From Lysinibacillus agricola (GTDB lineage: Bacteria; Bacillota; Bacilli; Bacillales_A; Planococcaceae): DNA of 64,000 nucleotides. Each line of letters opens with the position of its first letter. Positions within the stretch are counted from its first letter, which is position 1. Shown piece after piece: positions 9,139 through 17,981 of the stretch. The notes beneath the pieces are model-generated. The model was given only the letters and a program-made list of their open reading frames with translations. It was not told the origin of the DNA and did no database searches. The DNA is taken from NCBI RefSeq assembly GCF_016638705.1, contig NZ_CP067341.1:1863501-1927500 (forward strand), given 5' to 3'. A program made the translations under genes and the position numbers.

Positions 9139-10314
9139 TCACTTTATTTGCTGGTGCTTCTGATTACCAAGTTTAATCTGAATGAGGATCATGGCAATGA
9201 CGATGACCACCATGCCAATAATTGCGGCTGTAAAGTTACCTGTATAATCTCGTACAAGACCAACAAATAATGGGCCAAGTGCGGCAAAAACGAAGCCAAC
9301 CGATTGAGTCATAGCTGCCAAGATACTTGCTTCCTTGATGTTTTTGGCTTCGTCAATTGGTAATGTTAATCCTAATGAGAATAAGCCACCTGCACCGATG
9401 CCAATGAGAAGACTGCTTAGCCAAGGGTTAACGGAAAATAGTAGCAAAAATAGGCCGATTAATTCTAACGATGAACAACCCACTAACCATACAGCTCTAT
9501 GCTGTAAACGATTATTTAAAATCGGTACTAAAAAAGTTGCAGGCATTTGGGCAACCGTTAATAGTGTCAACATCATGCCAGCCTGTTGTTTACTATAGCC
9601 CATATCTTCTACTATAGGTGGCAACCAAGCCATGATTGTATAAAACATGAAAGCCATTAAGCCAAAAAAAACAGTTAGTAGCCAAGCTTTTTGATCTGTT
9701 AAAAGTTGCTTTAAATTATTATCAGCGCTTGAAGTATCTGAGACAGTGTTAGTGACTGGCATTTTCTCAATTGGTTTCCACCAAAAGAAAACAGCGATGA
9801 CAGCAAGAATAGCCCATGATGCAGCAGATGCTTGCCATGTATGAAAAAGGGAGCTTAAAGGTATGGAAAGCCCTGAGCCAAGTGAAGCGCCTACAACTAA
9901 TGCTAACGAATAAATGCCGACAACACGGGAAGGATTCGTGAAATTTTGTTTAATAAATCCTGATAGTAAAGGTCCTGCAATAGCGATGCCAATTCCAGCA
10001 AGAAAGGCTGTTAACAGCATTACCCATGCATAGTAGGCAAAAAATCTTGCAGCTGTTGCCAGTCCAATAAGAATAAGTGAGTAAGCAATGGCTCGTTCGA
10101 TGCTAAAGCGATTGGCAAGTTTTATGGCAAAAGGTGCAAATAGGCCCATGCATAGTACCGCTAATGAGGTTAATAAACTGGAAGAAGCGGCACTCATGTG
10201 TAATGACTCCCGAATGGTTCCTAACAAAGGTGAAACGGAAGTTATCGCGGGTCGTAAATTAAAGGAAGTTAAAATTATAGCAATAATTGGTATAATCGTA
10301 TGTTTTACATTCAT
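9139..10314 (-). CDS. MFS transporter, CynX/NimT type
   Basis: This is a 391-residue membrane protein with about twelve hydrophobic segments. The N-terminal SFNLRPAITSVSPLLGTIRE is characteristic of the CynX/NimT/YycB branch of the major facilitator superfamily, whose members include cyanate and nitroimidazole transporters. The second half contains YSKQQAGMMLTLLTVAQMPATF and GAGGLFSLGLTLPIDEAKN. The ATG at 10314 is preceded by a weak AAAGAGA. The gene is transcribed divergently from a LysR gene, the normal arrangement for a LysR-controlled exporter. The substrate is unknown. Confidence 0.83.
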   Translation of the reverse strand: MNVKHTIIPIIAIILTSFNLRPAITSVSPLLGTIRESLHMSAASSSLLTSLAVLCMGLFAPFAIKLANRFSIERAIAYSLILIGLATAARFFAYYAWVMLLTAFLAGIGIAIAGPLLSGFIKQNFTNPSRVVGIYSLALVVGASLGSGLSIPLSSLFHTWQASAASWAILAVIAVFFWWKPIEKMPVTNTVSDTSSADNNLKQLLTDQKAWLLTVFFGLMAFMFYTIMAWLPPIVEDMGYSKQQAGMMLTLLTVAQMPATFLVPILNNRLQHRAVWLVGCSSLELIGLFLLLFSVNPWLSSLLIGIGAGGLFSLGLTLPIDEAKNIKEASILAAMTQSVGFVFAALGPLFVGLVRDYTGNFTAAIIGMVVIVIAMILIQIKLGNQKHQQIK

Positions 10315-10439
10315 TCTCTTTCAACTCCATCTATAGCTAATAATAATTACAAATTGAAGTCTATAACAATACAAATGATTGAACAATACTATTATTACTA
10401 TTATGATGATAGCTACAAACTATGATAGGTCGTGATATA

Positions 10440-11318
10440 TTGGAAATTCGTCATCTTCACTATTTTATGGCTGTTTGTGAGGAGTTACATTTTACAAAAG
10501 CTGCTGAAAAACTTGGTATTTCCCAGCCGACTCTAAGTCAGCAAATTCGTGTGCTTGAAGACGAAGTTGGTATGCCACTGTTTGATCGGATTGGCAAAAA
10601 AATTGTACTCACTGAGGCAGGCTCAGTGCTGTTAAGTTATGGAACAGAAATATTAGATACATTGCAAAATGTCAAAGACGCCATTAAAGATTTACAGAAT
10701 ATGAAAAGTGGTCATATAAGAATAGGAATTATGCCATCAGATTTAGACTATCGAATTACACAGCTTGTCATCGATTTTCACCAAAAGTTCCCAAAAGTTA
10801 AACTAAAGATTATGTCGTCCATCGAAATTGTGCGACAAGTTCTTGAAAATGAAGTTGATATTGGCATAGGCATTAACGTCCTACCAAATGACCGACTTGT
10901 TACGATTCCTTTATGTAGGGAGGAATACGTACTAACTGTATCGAAAGAGCATCCGATGGCAAATCGAGTAAGTATAAACATAGCAGATTTGAAAAATCTA
11001 CCAGTGATTATGTATCCAGAAGGTTTTTTGGGGTGTAAAATTGTGGAGGAAACTGTAAAAAAACATGGTTTTCAATTAAATTGTGTGCTAGAGACATCTT
11101 CAATTACGTCGATCATTAATCTTGTTAAAGCGAACATAGGTGCAACTGTACAGCCCTATCCGTTAATTAAAGAGATGAATGATCCTACCTTGCATATCAT
11201 ACACATTCAAGACGACGCACCAAGCCGCAGTTTGTCGATTATTTACCGAGTAGATCGTTATGTAAGTCAAGCAACAAAAGCGTTAATTGAACAAATTGAA
11301 GTTTATTTTCAAGGCTAG
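10440..11318 (+). CDS. LysR-family transcriptional regulator
   Basis: This is a 292-residue regulator with an N-terminal winged helix-turn-helix (EIRHLHYFMAVCEELHFTKA, then LGISQPTLSQQIRVLE) and a C-terminal LysR substrate-binding domain from about residue 90. An in-frame ATG lies at 10422 without a ribosome binding site. TTG 10440 gives the canonical family start and is preceded by AGGTCGTGAT. It probably controls the divergent CynX-type MFS gene across the 125-base shared promoter region. The stop codon is inside the stem of an intrinsic terminator. Confidence 0.88.
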   Translation: MEIRHLHYFMAVCEELHFTKAAEKLGISQPTLSQQIRVLEDEVGMPLFDRIGKKIVLTEAGSVLLSYGTEILDTLQNVKDAIKDLQNMKSGHIRIGIMPSDLDYRITQLVIDFHQKFPKVKLKIMSSIEIVRQVLENEVDIGIGINVLPNDRLVTIPLCREEYVLTVSKEHPMANRVSINIADLKNLPVIMYPEGFLGCKIVEETVKKHGFQLNCVLETSSITSIINLVKANIGATVQPYPLIKEMNDPTLHIIHIQDDAPSRSLSIIYRVDRYVSQATKALIEQIEVYFQG

Positions 11319-11340
11319 TCCGAAAGAGGGCTGGCTTTTT
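11314..11340 (+). terminator. intrinsic terminator of the LysR gene
   Basis: An 8-bp stem with G-U pairs (GCTAGTCC / GGGCTGGC, 6-base loop) is followed by five T residues. The LysR stop codon is part of the stem. Confidence 0.7.
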
Positions 11341-11457
11341 CTAATGTTACAAATAGTGAACGCTCTGGGTAAGTAGATATACTGCACCAAGAGTATAGGA
11401 AAATAAATAAAAATAGAGGTTCCTTTTTTTTGGAGATATATCATATAATATTCGTAA

Positions 11458-11470
11458 ACCGACAGTCGGT
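11458..11470. promoter_or_regulatory. candidate operator ACCGACAGTCGGT
   Basis: A perfect 13-base palindrome is followed by TGGAGG and a damaged reading frame; a -10-like TATAAT (11444-11449) lies just upstream. It resembles TetR-family operators. No regulator gene is adjacent, so its use today is uncertain. It may once have governed the interrupted MFS gene. Confidence 0.35.
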
Positions 11471-11542
11471 CTATATGGGTGGAGGTTCTGAATAGGCAAT
11501 CGAACGATGCACTTTCATAACATAATTTTAGATCTGCAATGA

Positions 11543-11743
11543 TTGGTTAATTTACCTACAAAGATTAGTCGCACTGGAAATTATGTATCAATTATCGTGG
11601 GTCTCTTGTTGCTAATAATGTCTTGGAGCGCGCAAATTGAGTGGCTCATTTGGTTAAGTACTATAAGTATTTTTAGTAATGTCCTTCTTCTTACAATACA
11701 AAAAAATAATTTATTTTCAGGCGTGTTGATTGGGGAAAAATAG
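11543..11743 (+). CDS. possible small membrane protein, weakly supported
   Basis: The frame encodes 66 residues from a TTG and contains two hydrophobic stretches (VSIIVGLLLLIMSW and LIWLSTISIFSNVLLL) with a short polar tail. There is no recognisable ribosome binding site. It sits in the 680-base interval between the LysR gene and the interrupted MFS gene, which also holds a repeat remnant. It could be real, or the remains of a longer gene. I do not recognise the family. Confidence 0.25.
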   Translation: MVNLPTKISRTGNYVSIIVGLLLLIMSWSAQIEWLIWLSTISIFSNVLLLTIQKNNLFSGVLIGEK

Positions 11744-11819
11744 GATTATTATTGAGCGATAATAGGATTTTTTGTTGCTAGTTTGCTAATATATTCCCAT
11801 TTTAACTGATTGTAGCGTA

Positions 11820-11925
11820 GGGCTTCTCGACTCCCTCGGGAAAGCGAGTAGCCCGTAGCGGAGATCAGAGCCTTCTAATTAGGGTGGATAAAAATGGTTA
11901 ATCAACACACCTGATTTATTTTCTT
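11820..11925. repeat. dispersed repeat remnant (same family as the 37.6-kb element)
   Basis: From about 11850 the sequence GCCCGTAGCGGAGATCAGAG, then CCTTCTAATTA, GGATAAAAATGGTTA and AACACACCTGAT, matches 37578-37645 with few differences. The first part carries a short inverted pair (CTCGACTCC / GAAAGCGAG). It is intergenic and non-coding. Confidence 0.7.
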
Positions 11926-12003
11926 AGTCATTGTAATATACACATTCAAGATGGGCGTGAATGTGAGTTACTTTAATAATTCTCAAAGGAAGGGGTCTAA
12001 TGA

Positions 12004-12120
12004 ATGGAATCACAGATTAAAAGAAAAGGCTTTTCAAAAGATTTTATCCTTATGGTGATTGGACAAATTATTTCTATTTTAGGATCTGCTCTTTTAAGGT
12101 TTGCCTTATCACAGAAGTGA
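12004..12120 (+). pseudogene. MFS exporter, 5' fragment cut by the TnpB element
   Basis: ATG 12004 has a good site (AAAGGAAGGGG, 8 bases before). It encodes MESQIKRKGFSKDF, then the first membrane helix, up to RFALS. The next codons come from the inserted element and end at TGA 12118-12120. The frame resumes after the element at 13947 with VYVLDITGRADLFA. Joined together, the two parts would give a drug-exporter-type MFS protein of about 420 residues. As it stands, the first part can give only a 38-residue peptide. Confidence 0.85.
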
Positions 12121-12139
12121 GCTTCAGGAAGCCCACTTC
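12114..12139 (+). repeat. left-end hairpin of the TnpB element
   Basis: GAAGTGAGCTTC and GAAGCCCACTTC form a 12-bp imperfect stem with a 2-base loop. Such subterminal hairpins are recognised by the IS605-family transposase TnpA. Confidence 0.75.
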
Positions 12140-12233
12140 TTCAGAGGTGGGAGGAATGAAGTGCTTTTTCTTTATAGAACATATGTTTATATTGTATATT
12201 GTAAATAATCAAAAAAGAAAGGAGTGACGGGTA

Positions 12234-13739
12234 ATGACGAAATGGAAGAAAGATTGTTTTATTATAGAACTCAAGTTACTTATAGATACATGGCAAAAGG
12301 ATCTCCTATTAAAACGTTTTGAAATTGCCCGTACACTCTATAATACAACTTTGTCTTATGCAGTAAAACAATATACGTTCATGCAAGAATCAAAACACTA
12401 TCGAAAACAATTACATAGCTATCAAAAAGCGAAAAAAACGAATGATTCAAAAGAATTGAAGCAGATCGCAAAAGAGTTAGATAACATTCGTCAATCTTTT
12501 GGATTAAGTGAATATCAACTGCATGCGTATATTAAAAAGCATCAACATAACTATAAAAAACATATAGATAGCAATACTTCTCAGAAAATCGCCTCTACTG
12601 TCTGGAAAGCGGTTCAAGATGTTCTATTTAAAGGGAGCAAAGCACACTTTAAACGGTACGGAATGTTTCATTCTGTAGAAGGGAAATCTAATAAAGCAGG
12701 CATTCGATTTAAAGAGAATAGTGTCTTTTGGAATGGATTAATCCTTCCTGTTCGTATTCGCAAACAAGATTTGTTTGTAAAAGAGTCCCTTGCTCTTCAT
12801 ACCATTAAATACTGTCGTCTAGTCAAAAAAGTGATTCGTGGAAAACATACTTTTTACGTACAACTTGTGATGGATGGGATTCCTCCTGCAAAGAGAATAC
12901 CATCAACAGGAGCCTTTCGGCATTCCTATCAAAAACAAAAACGAGTAGGTATTGACATTGGTCCTTCTACCGTTGCGATTGTTTCAGAAGAAACGGTTTT
13001 CATCCAACAACTTGCTCCAGAAGTACCTTTATTGGAGAAACAAAAAAGACGTTTATTACGCAAGTTGGATAGAAGTCGTAGAAGTACCAATCCTAACAAT
13101 TTCAAAAAGGATGGGACTATAAAACATGGCGTCAAACTCCGTTGGACATATAGTAAAAACTATCAAAAAACAAAAGAACAAGTTAAAGAATTATATAGAA
13201 AGAAAGCTTCCTACATCAAAGAAAAACATGGTGCGTTAGCAAATAAAATTTTGTCTCTTGGCGATGAGGTGTACATCGAAACCATGCATTTTAAAGGATT
13301 GGCAAAACGTACAAAAGAAATCAAAACAACTATACAGGGCAAAATCCAATCCAAAAAGCGTTTTGGAAAAAGCATTGGGAATCATGCCCCTGCCATGCTA
13401 GTGGAAATCATTCATCAAAAATTAGGTTACACAAAGCAAACTATACAGAAAGTGAATACGATAACCTTTCGAGCCAGTCAGTATAACCATGTGACGGATC
13501 GTTATGAAAAGAAAAAACTCCATCAACGTTGGAGTCAAATTGGAAGTCATCTCGTACAACGAGATTTATATAGTGCGTTTTTACTGATGAATAGTGATCC
13601 AAATTTACAACAACCTAATCAAGACTTATGCAATAAAACGTTTACTACCTTTTTAGAGTTACACAATCAACATATAGAAGACTTGAAACAAGTAAAGAAA
13701 ACATTCCCTCTTAGCATGGGTATCCAACAAATCAAGTGA
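12234..13739 (+). CDS. tnpB: TnpB RNA-guided nuclease (IS605 OrfB family)
   Basis: This is a 501-residue protein, long for the family. ATG 12234 follows AAAGGAGTGACGGGTA. The RuvC-like catalytic parts are visible: RVGIDIGPSTVAIV (Asp near residue 240), DEVYIETMHFKGLAKR (Glu near 349) and LVQRDLYSAFLLM (Asp near 444). The N-terminal half is rich in Lys and aromatic residues, as in the RNA-binding part of TnpB. The usual four-cysteine zinc ribbon between the second and third RuvC parts is missing; that stretch has no Cys at all. TnpB proteins cut DNA guided by an RNA made from the element's right end. The reading frame is intact. Confidence 0.88.
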   Translation: MTKWKKDCFIIELKLLIDTWQKDLLLKRFEIARTLYNTTLSYAVKQYTFMQESKHYRKQLHSYQKAKKTNDSKELKQIAKELDNIRQSFGLSEYQLHAYIKKHQHNYKKHIDSNTSQKIASTVWKAVQDVLFKGSKAHFKRYGMFHSVEGKSNKAGIRFKENSVFWNGLILPVRIRKQDLFVKESLALHTIKYCRLVKKVIRGKHTFYVQLVMDGIPPAKRIPSTGAFRHSYQKQKRVGIDIGPSTVAIVSEETVFIQQLAPEVPLLEKQKRRLLRKLDRSRRSTNPNNFKKDGTIKHGVKLRWTYSKNYQKTKEQVKELYRKKASYIKEKHGALANKILSLGDEVYIETMHFKGLAKRTKEIKTTIQGKIQSKKRFGKSIGNHAPAMLVEIIHQKLGYTKQTIQKVNTITFRASQYNHVTDRYEKKKLHQRWSQIGSHLVQRDLYSAFLLMNSDPNLQQPNQDLCNKTFTTFLELHNQHIEDLKQVKKTFPLSMGIQQIK

Positions 13740-13946
13740 GGGGTATTCCTCCGTAGGTAGAGCTACCTGCCTTCGTTAAAACTTATTGCCAACACAACAT
13801 CGGTTGTGTAAATAAGAAAGTCTTATGGAACAGAGGATAAATCAAAGATGTTGTACACAGGACATGGCAACACCATCTGTGGAGAGCTTTGTAACGCTTC
13901 TCTTAAGTATATAAGAACCCCACTGCTTTAGCTGTGGGAGTAGTCA
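13740..13946 (+). ncRNA. probable guide RNA scaffold (right end of the TnpB element)
   Basis: The 207 bases after tnpB hold no gene and contain several short stems (for example GGTAGAGCTACC at about 13756-13767, and CCCAC...GTGGG at 13919-13938). In this family, the region overlapping the tnpB 3' end and the right end is transcribed as the guide RNA. Its guide is the host sequence immediately after the element. Here that is MFS-gene sequence starting at about 13947. Presence and ends of the RNA are inferred from family knowledge. Confidence 0.6.
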
Positions 13947-15101
13947 GTTTATGTACTAGATATTACAGGGCGTGCAGATCTTTTTGCAGTATTATTTGCG
14001 ATATCAAGTGTCCCAATTTTACTAGCACCGCTTGGAGGGGCTATTGCAGACAGGTTTAATCGACGCAATTTAATGGTGATTTTTGATTTTACTAGTAGCC
14101 TAATTGTTTTCATTTTCTTTGCAATGCTAGCAATTGGTAATAGTTCTATTTTGCTTATTGGTGTTGTGATGGTGCTGCTTTCTCTCGTTAGTGCTATGTA
14201 TGCACCAGCAGTGATGGCCAGTATACCAGTACTTGTAGAAGAGGAAAAGCTTGAGCAAGCAAATGGGATTGTTAATGGTATTCAATCATTGTCTAGTGTA
14301 GCGGCTCCTGTACTAGGAGGAATACTATACGGTATGGTTGGCTTAAAATTGCTGGTCATAGTGAGTGGAGTGTTCTTTTTCCTATCTGCCTTATTAGAGA
14401 TGTTTATTCATATACCATTTATGCAACGAGAACAGAACGAACATATTATTCCGACACTTGTGAATGATTTGAAAGAGGGCTTTAGCTATGTTGTAAAGCA
14501 ATCTTTTATATTCAAATGTATGATTTTAGCTGCCTTATTAAACTTATTATTAACACCACTGTTTGTCGTGGGTGTACCGATTATTCTTCGTGTCACAATG
14601 CAAAGTAGCGATACACTATATGGGGTAGGGATGGGGTTAATCGATTTCGCTACGATCTTAGGCGCTTTATCTATGGGGTATTTTGCGAAAAAAATGGGTA
14701 TCAATAATTTGTATGTTTGGATTTTCATCACTGCTTTATTGATTGTTCCAATGGCAATATCGGTTACGCCTCTCATGCTTAATATGGGCTATTATCCATC
14801 TTATACTGTATTTGTTGGTAGCGCACTTCTAATAGCTATGATTATGATGATTATTTCCATTTACGTTATTACAGTTGTTCAAAAAGAAACGCCTAATGAA
14901 AACTTAGGTAAGGTCATGGCGATTATCATTGCCGCTTCACAATGTATGGCACCAATTGGGCAAATATTGTATGGGCTGTTATTCGAAGCATTTAGTGTTA
15001 AAATCTATGTTCCTATTTTATTGATAAGTGTTGTTATGGTAGTGATGGCAATTGCAACAAAAAGGATTCTACGATTTAAAAAGAGCGAGATAGCAAAATA
15101 A
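13947..15101 (+). pseudogene. MFS exporter, 3' fragment
   Basis: This continues the frame broken at 12111. It begins VYVLDITGRADLFAVLFAIS and includes the family's cytoplasmic loop GGAIADRFNRRNLM, and it then encodes the remaining helices to a stop at 15101 (384 codons). The architecture is that of macrolide-efflux-like MFS exporters. ATG 14073 could start a shortened product, but it lacks the first two helices and a clear ribosome binding site. The rest of the frame has no further lesions, so the disruption is probably recent and could be reversed by exact loss of the element. Confidence 0.8.
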
Positions 15102-15192
15102 TTCACCTTTTATAATTACGCCAAGGCGAAATTGATTGTCGTGAATACAAAATAAATTAGATAATGACCATCAATTCTGATGTCTAAACTTT

Positions 15193-15219
15193 AAGTCCCT
15201 CCGTAAAAGGGGCTTTTTT
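15193..15219 (+). terminator. intrinsic terminator of the MFS gene
   Basis: AAGTCCCT pairs with AGGGGCTT around a 7-base loop and is followed by a run of T. It lies 90 bases after the MFS stop. Between stop and terminator, at about 15111-15136, is ATTACGCCAAGGCG, a decayed copy of the short hairpin described under the 59.9-kb repeat. Confidence 0.7.
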
Positions 15220-15431
15220 AGATAGATTGTCTGGACATTTTTATTAGTTGCCAAAAACATGGATGAAAGCAATAGGTTCAAGTTCCACGAAGATGCAAGG
15301 GGCACAGGATGACGCTGAATTTAAGGAAACAGGGAGTACATGGATGACTAAAGTGATTTGCTATTCATTCCATACAGTGACTGATGGGGAGGATGAATTC
15401 AATTTTCTATGCATAAAAAGATAGAAAAAAT
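15220..15431. other. interval without recognisable gene
   Basis: This is the gene-free space between the MFS terminator and the cotA terminator. Short open frames exist, but none has a ribosome binding site or a recognisable sequence. Confidence 0.5.
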
Positions 15432-15472
15432 GACAAAAGGCATCGATAAATTCACTTTCGATGCCTTTTGTC
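15432..15472 (-). terminator. intrinsic terminator of the laccase gene
   Basis: A perfect 15-bp stem (GACAAAAGGCATCGA and complement) with an 11-base loop is followed, on the minus strand, by six T residues. It is 24 bases past the laccase stop. Confidence 0.85.
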
Positions 15473-15495
15473 TAAAGGGGGTTTTATAAATGTAA

Positions 15496-17691
15496 CTAGA
15501 ACCATCTTCTCCGACGCCTATTAGATATTCTTTGTCGAGGTTGAAACTCAGTAGACAGGAAGATTGGCTGAGGAATACTTTCAAAATCAGTAACTTCATG
15601 AACAATTTTATGTTTCGTGTCGTCTTCTAAATCAGATGCATGAGAGGGTTCTACTTTTTCTTCAGTTGAGCGAGTGATGTTTGAAGTATTGTTCAAGAGT
15701 GGTGTAGTTGACAGATTAAGTTCTACCTTATCTTCTAAATTAGAAACATAAGAGGATTCTGCTTGTTCTTCAGTTGAGCGAGTAATGTTTTGAGTATTGT
15801 TCAAAAGTGGTGTAGTCGACAGATTATATTCTACCTCGTTTTTTAAATTAGAAACATGAGAGGACTCTACTTGTTCTTCAGTTGAGCGAATATTGTTTTG
15901 AGTATTGTTCATGAATGGTGTAGTTTGTTGAATATTTTCCATCTTGTCTTCTAAATCAGATGTTTGCAAAGAAACATGAGAGGACTCTACTTTTCCTTCA
16001 GAAGAGCGAGTAATGTTTTGAGTACTGTACAAAAGTGGTGTCGTTTGCTGATTATTTCTCGTAATAGTAATAGTGTCATGATTCTGAGCTGGCGAATGCT
16101 CTATTGCATTATGAATTTCAGCATGTGGCTGTTGCACAGGGTGAACGTCCTTCATTACGAGTATTGGTCGCATCATGTCGTGATCTTCATGCTCGAGGAA
16201 ATGGCAATGCCACATGTAATGACCGACATGATCTTTCCAGTGCATAATAATTTTCGTAACCTTCCCTGCTTCCGATTTTACGGTATCCTTCCAACCTTGC
16301 TCATAGTCATGCGGTTCTTCAGCAGGACCTGTAAATTCCAGCCGACCTTCATTTTGATATAGCTCCATATCGAAAGGGCGTCGTTCTAGTATTTTAAATT
16401 GAATTAAATGCAGATGAATAGGGTGAATAAACTGTGTAGCATTAATAAAATTCCATATTTCTATACTATCAAGTGCAGGCTTTTCGGTAGCAGGGTCATG
16501 ATACATACGATTATTTAATAATAACATTGGTCGACCAAAATCATCTGTCGTAGCAGTTAATGGTAAATGTCTCTCGATATGTGCATCATGTGGATGTATA
16601 TCCATTGAAACAGCGAGTCTTTCTGGTATTTCACTAGTATCCTCACATTTTAGAGGAAGACAAACTTTAAACTGCATGATTACTCTTGTATGCTCATCTA
16701 TGAAATCTTCATCAGAATTGACTAACGTTATTTCCTGACCTTCATATTTTGAAAAATCGATAATGACATCTGTTCGTTCTGCCGGCAATAACTCCACAGA
16801 TTGAATTTCTTGAGGTGCTGTTAAAAAGCCCCCGTCTGTTCCGATTTGAATCATAGGCTGCTCATTTGAAAGACTAATGATATAGCCTCTTCTATTGGAG
16901 CCATTGAGAAAACGAAATCTATATTTACGAGGTTCAACATTTAAATAAGGCCAGAGCTTTCCGTTTACGACGATAGTATTACCGACAAAGCCAGGTGTGA
17001 TGGATGGATGTACGGTAACAGGGAATGGTGGTTCATCAGGATAAAAAAGAGAGCCGTCTTCATTAAACGATTTATCTTGAATTAAGATAGGGTACTCATA
17101 ATCACCACAAGGTAGGTTAGAACGCTCCTCAAGTGTATCCCGAAGTAAATAAAAACCCGCTAATCCCGCATACACATTTAAACGAGTTAGCGCCATCGCA
17201 TGATCATGATACCAGAGTGTTGTGCCCGGTTGATGATTGGTATATTCATGTATTTCTTTACTGAATTTTGGACCTGTTTGCGCATAATTTCTTGTATACC
17301 ATGCCTCGGGATGACCGTCACTTTCCCAATCTACATTTGCGCCATGTAAATGTGTAACAGTTCTTACTTCCTTTGAATCGTTTGCCGCATGAAGTGTAAA
17401 ATCGACGGGTAAGAAGTGCTTTAAGGGCAATTGGTTTGTATATCTAACATAAATGCTTTTGTCTTTTGTAGCTTCAATTGTCGGTCCGGGATAAAGCCCG
17501 TTATAGCCCCAAATGATTGATTTTGGGAAATCTTTATGGAAACAATGCTCTGCTTGCATCATTTTAAGTTCATAATAATCTTTTCTCTGTTGGCCCTTAT
17601 AGTATTTAGGTTTCGCGGTAACCGGTTTTGGCAGATCATCCACAAATTTTGGTATTGTTGCTGGATCTGTAGGATTAATTTCTTTACTCAA
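15496..17691 (-). CDS. cotA: CotA-type multicopper oxidase (spore coat laccase) with repeated tail
   Basis: This is a 731-residue copper oxidase. Copper ligands are visible in order: HLHGANVDW, WYHDHAM, HPIHLHLIQF and HYMWHCHFLEHEDHDMM. The first 530 residues align in wording with Bacillus CotA (WGYNGLYPGPTIE, LTRLNVYAGLAGFYL, VEPRKYRFRFLNGSNRR), an outer spore coat laccase of about 513 residues. The remaining 200 residues are extra: four tandem units of 36-41 residues (about 546-695), rich in Ser, Thr, Asn and Glu, and then an Arg-rich end (SNRRRRRWF). The frame is open from TTG 17712, but TTG 17691 has AAGGGA at the right distance. It stands alone. Confidence 0.88.
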   Translation of the reverse strand: MSKEINPTDPATIPKFVDDLPKPVTAKPKYYKGQQRKDYYELKMMQAEHCFHKDFPKSIIWGYNGLYPGPTIEATKDKSIYVRYTNQLPLKHFLPVDFTLHAANDSKEVRTVTHLHGANVDWESDGHPEAWYTRNYAQTGPKFSKEIHEYTNHQPGTTLWYHDHAMALTRLNVYAGLAGFYLLRDTLEERSNLPCGDYEYPILIQDKSFNEDGSLFYPDEPPFPVTVHPSITPGFVGNTIVVNGKLWPYLNVEPRKYRFRFLNGSNRRGYIISLSNEQPMIQIGTDGGFLTAPQEIQSVELLPAERTDVIIDFSKYEGQEITLVNSDEDFIDEHTRVIMQFKVCLPLKCEDTSEIPERLAVSMDIHPHDAHIERHLPLTATTDDFGRPMLLLNNRMYHDPATEKPALDSIEIWNFINATQFIHPIHLHLIQFKILERRPFDMELYQNEGRLEFTGPAEEPHDYEQGWKDTVKSEAGKVTKIIMHWKDHVGHYMWHCHFLEHEDHDMMRPILVMKDVHPVQQPHAEIHNAIEHSPAQNHDTITITRNNQQTTPLLYSTQNITRSSEGKVESSHVSLQTSDLEDKMENIQQTTPFMNNTQNNIRSTEEQVESSHVSNLKNEVEYNLSTTPLLNNTQNITRSTEEQAESSYVSNLEDKVELNLSTTPLLNNTSNITRSTEEKVEPSHASDLEDDTKHKIVHEVTDFESIPQPIFLSTEFQPRQRISNRRRRRWF
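15607..16056 (-). repeat. four tandem repeats in the cotA 3' end
   Basis: Units of 41, 37, 36 and 36 codons share TTPLLNNTQNITRSTEE followed by an ESSHVSNLEDKVE-like end. The last two units are nearly identical at the DNA level, pointing to recent duplication by slippage or unequal exchange. Confidence 0.9.
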
Positions 17692-17810
17692 AACATCACG
17701 TCCCTTTTCCAATTCTTAAAATCTTAATTACTTCATCATATGGGTAAAAGCAATAGGCAACGAGGACAATAATGTAGATAATTGTGCTAATATATAAAAA
17801 ATATCGACAT

Positions 17811-17981
17811 TTAACTTCTTTCAGCAAATGTCTTTTGTAACGTAAGTGAAACGGCAGTTACAAATGTTTTATGTAACGTAAGCGAGGCGTCAGCTACAGA
17901 AGTCTCCCACCTCTATGGGTGGTGAGATGAATGCGGATTTAAGTTACTTTTCAGCAGACATAATCTGCTAAGTTCGATATT
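17811..17981 (+). repeat. triple-hairpin dispersed element, variant 5' part
   Basis: It begins with TTAACTTCTTTCAGC, as the copies at 37959 and 59883 do, and shares CTCCCACCTCTATGGGTGG, GAGATGAATGCGGATTTAAG and TTTTCAGC. It has an insertion containing two copies of a unit like TGTAACGTAAGNGA...CAGYTAC (about 17838-17895), and it lacks the 3' hairpins. It is non-coding. The remainder of the 600-base gap up to the GGDEF gene shows nothing I can name. Confidence 0.75.

Larger units (their letters stand above)
12112..13946 (+). mobile_element. IS605-type element with TnpB only
   Basis: The element interrupts an MFS gene. The left end folds into a 12-bp hairpin (12114-12125 / 12128-12139, one mismatch), followed by a CCCAC...GTGGG hairpin. 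The right end has CCCAC (13919-13923) pairing with GTGGG (13934-13938). Only a tnpB gene is inside; no tnpA is present, so movement would need a TnpA from elsewhere. The exact ends are uncertain by 3 bases because TCA occurs at both junctions (12109-12111 and 13944-13946). No target duplication is apparent, as expected for this family. Confidence 0.85.

Noticed and set aside
11543..11743. Bacteriocin or toxin peptide in the 66-codon membrane frame
   Set aside because: No leader cleavage motif, immunity or export gene, and no ribosome binding site; kept only as a weak possible gene.
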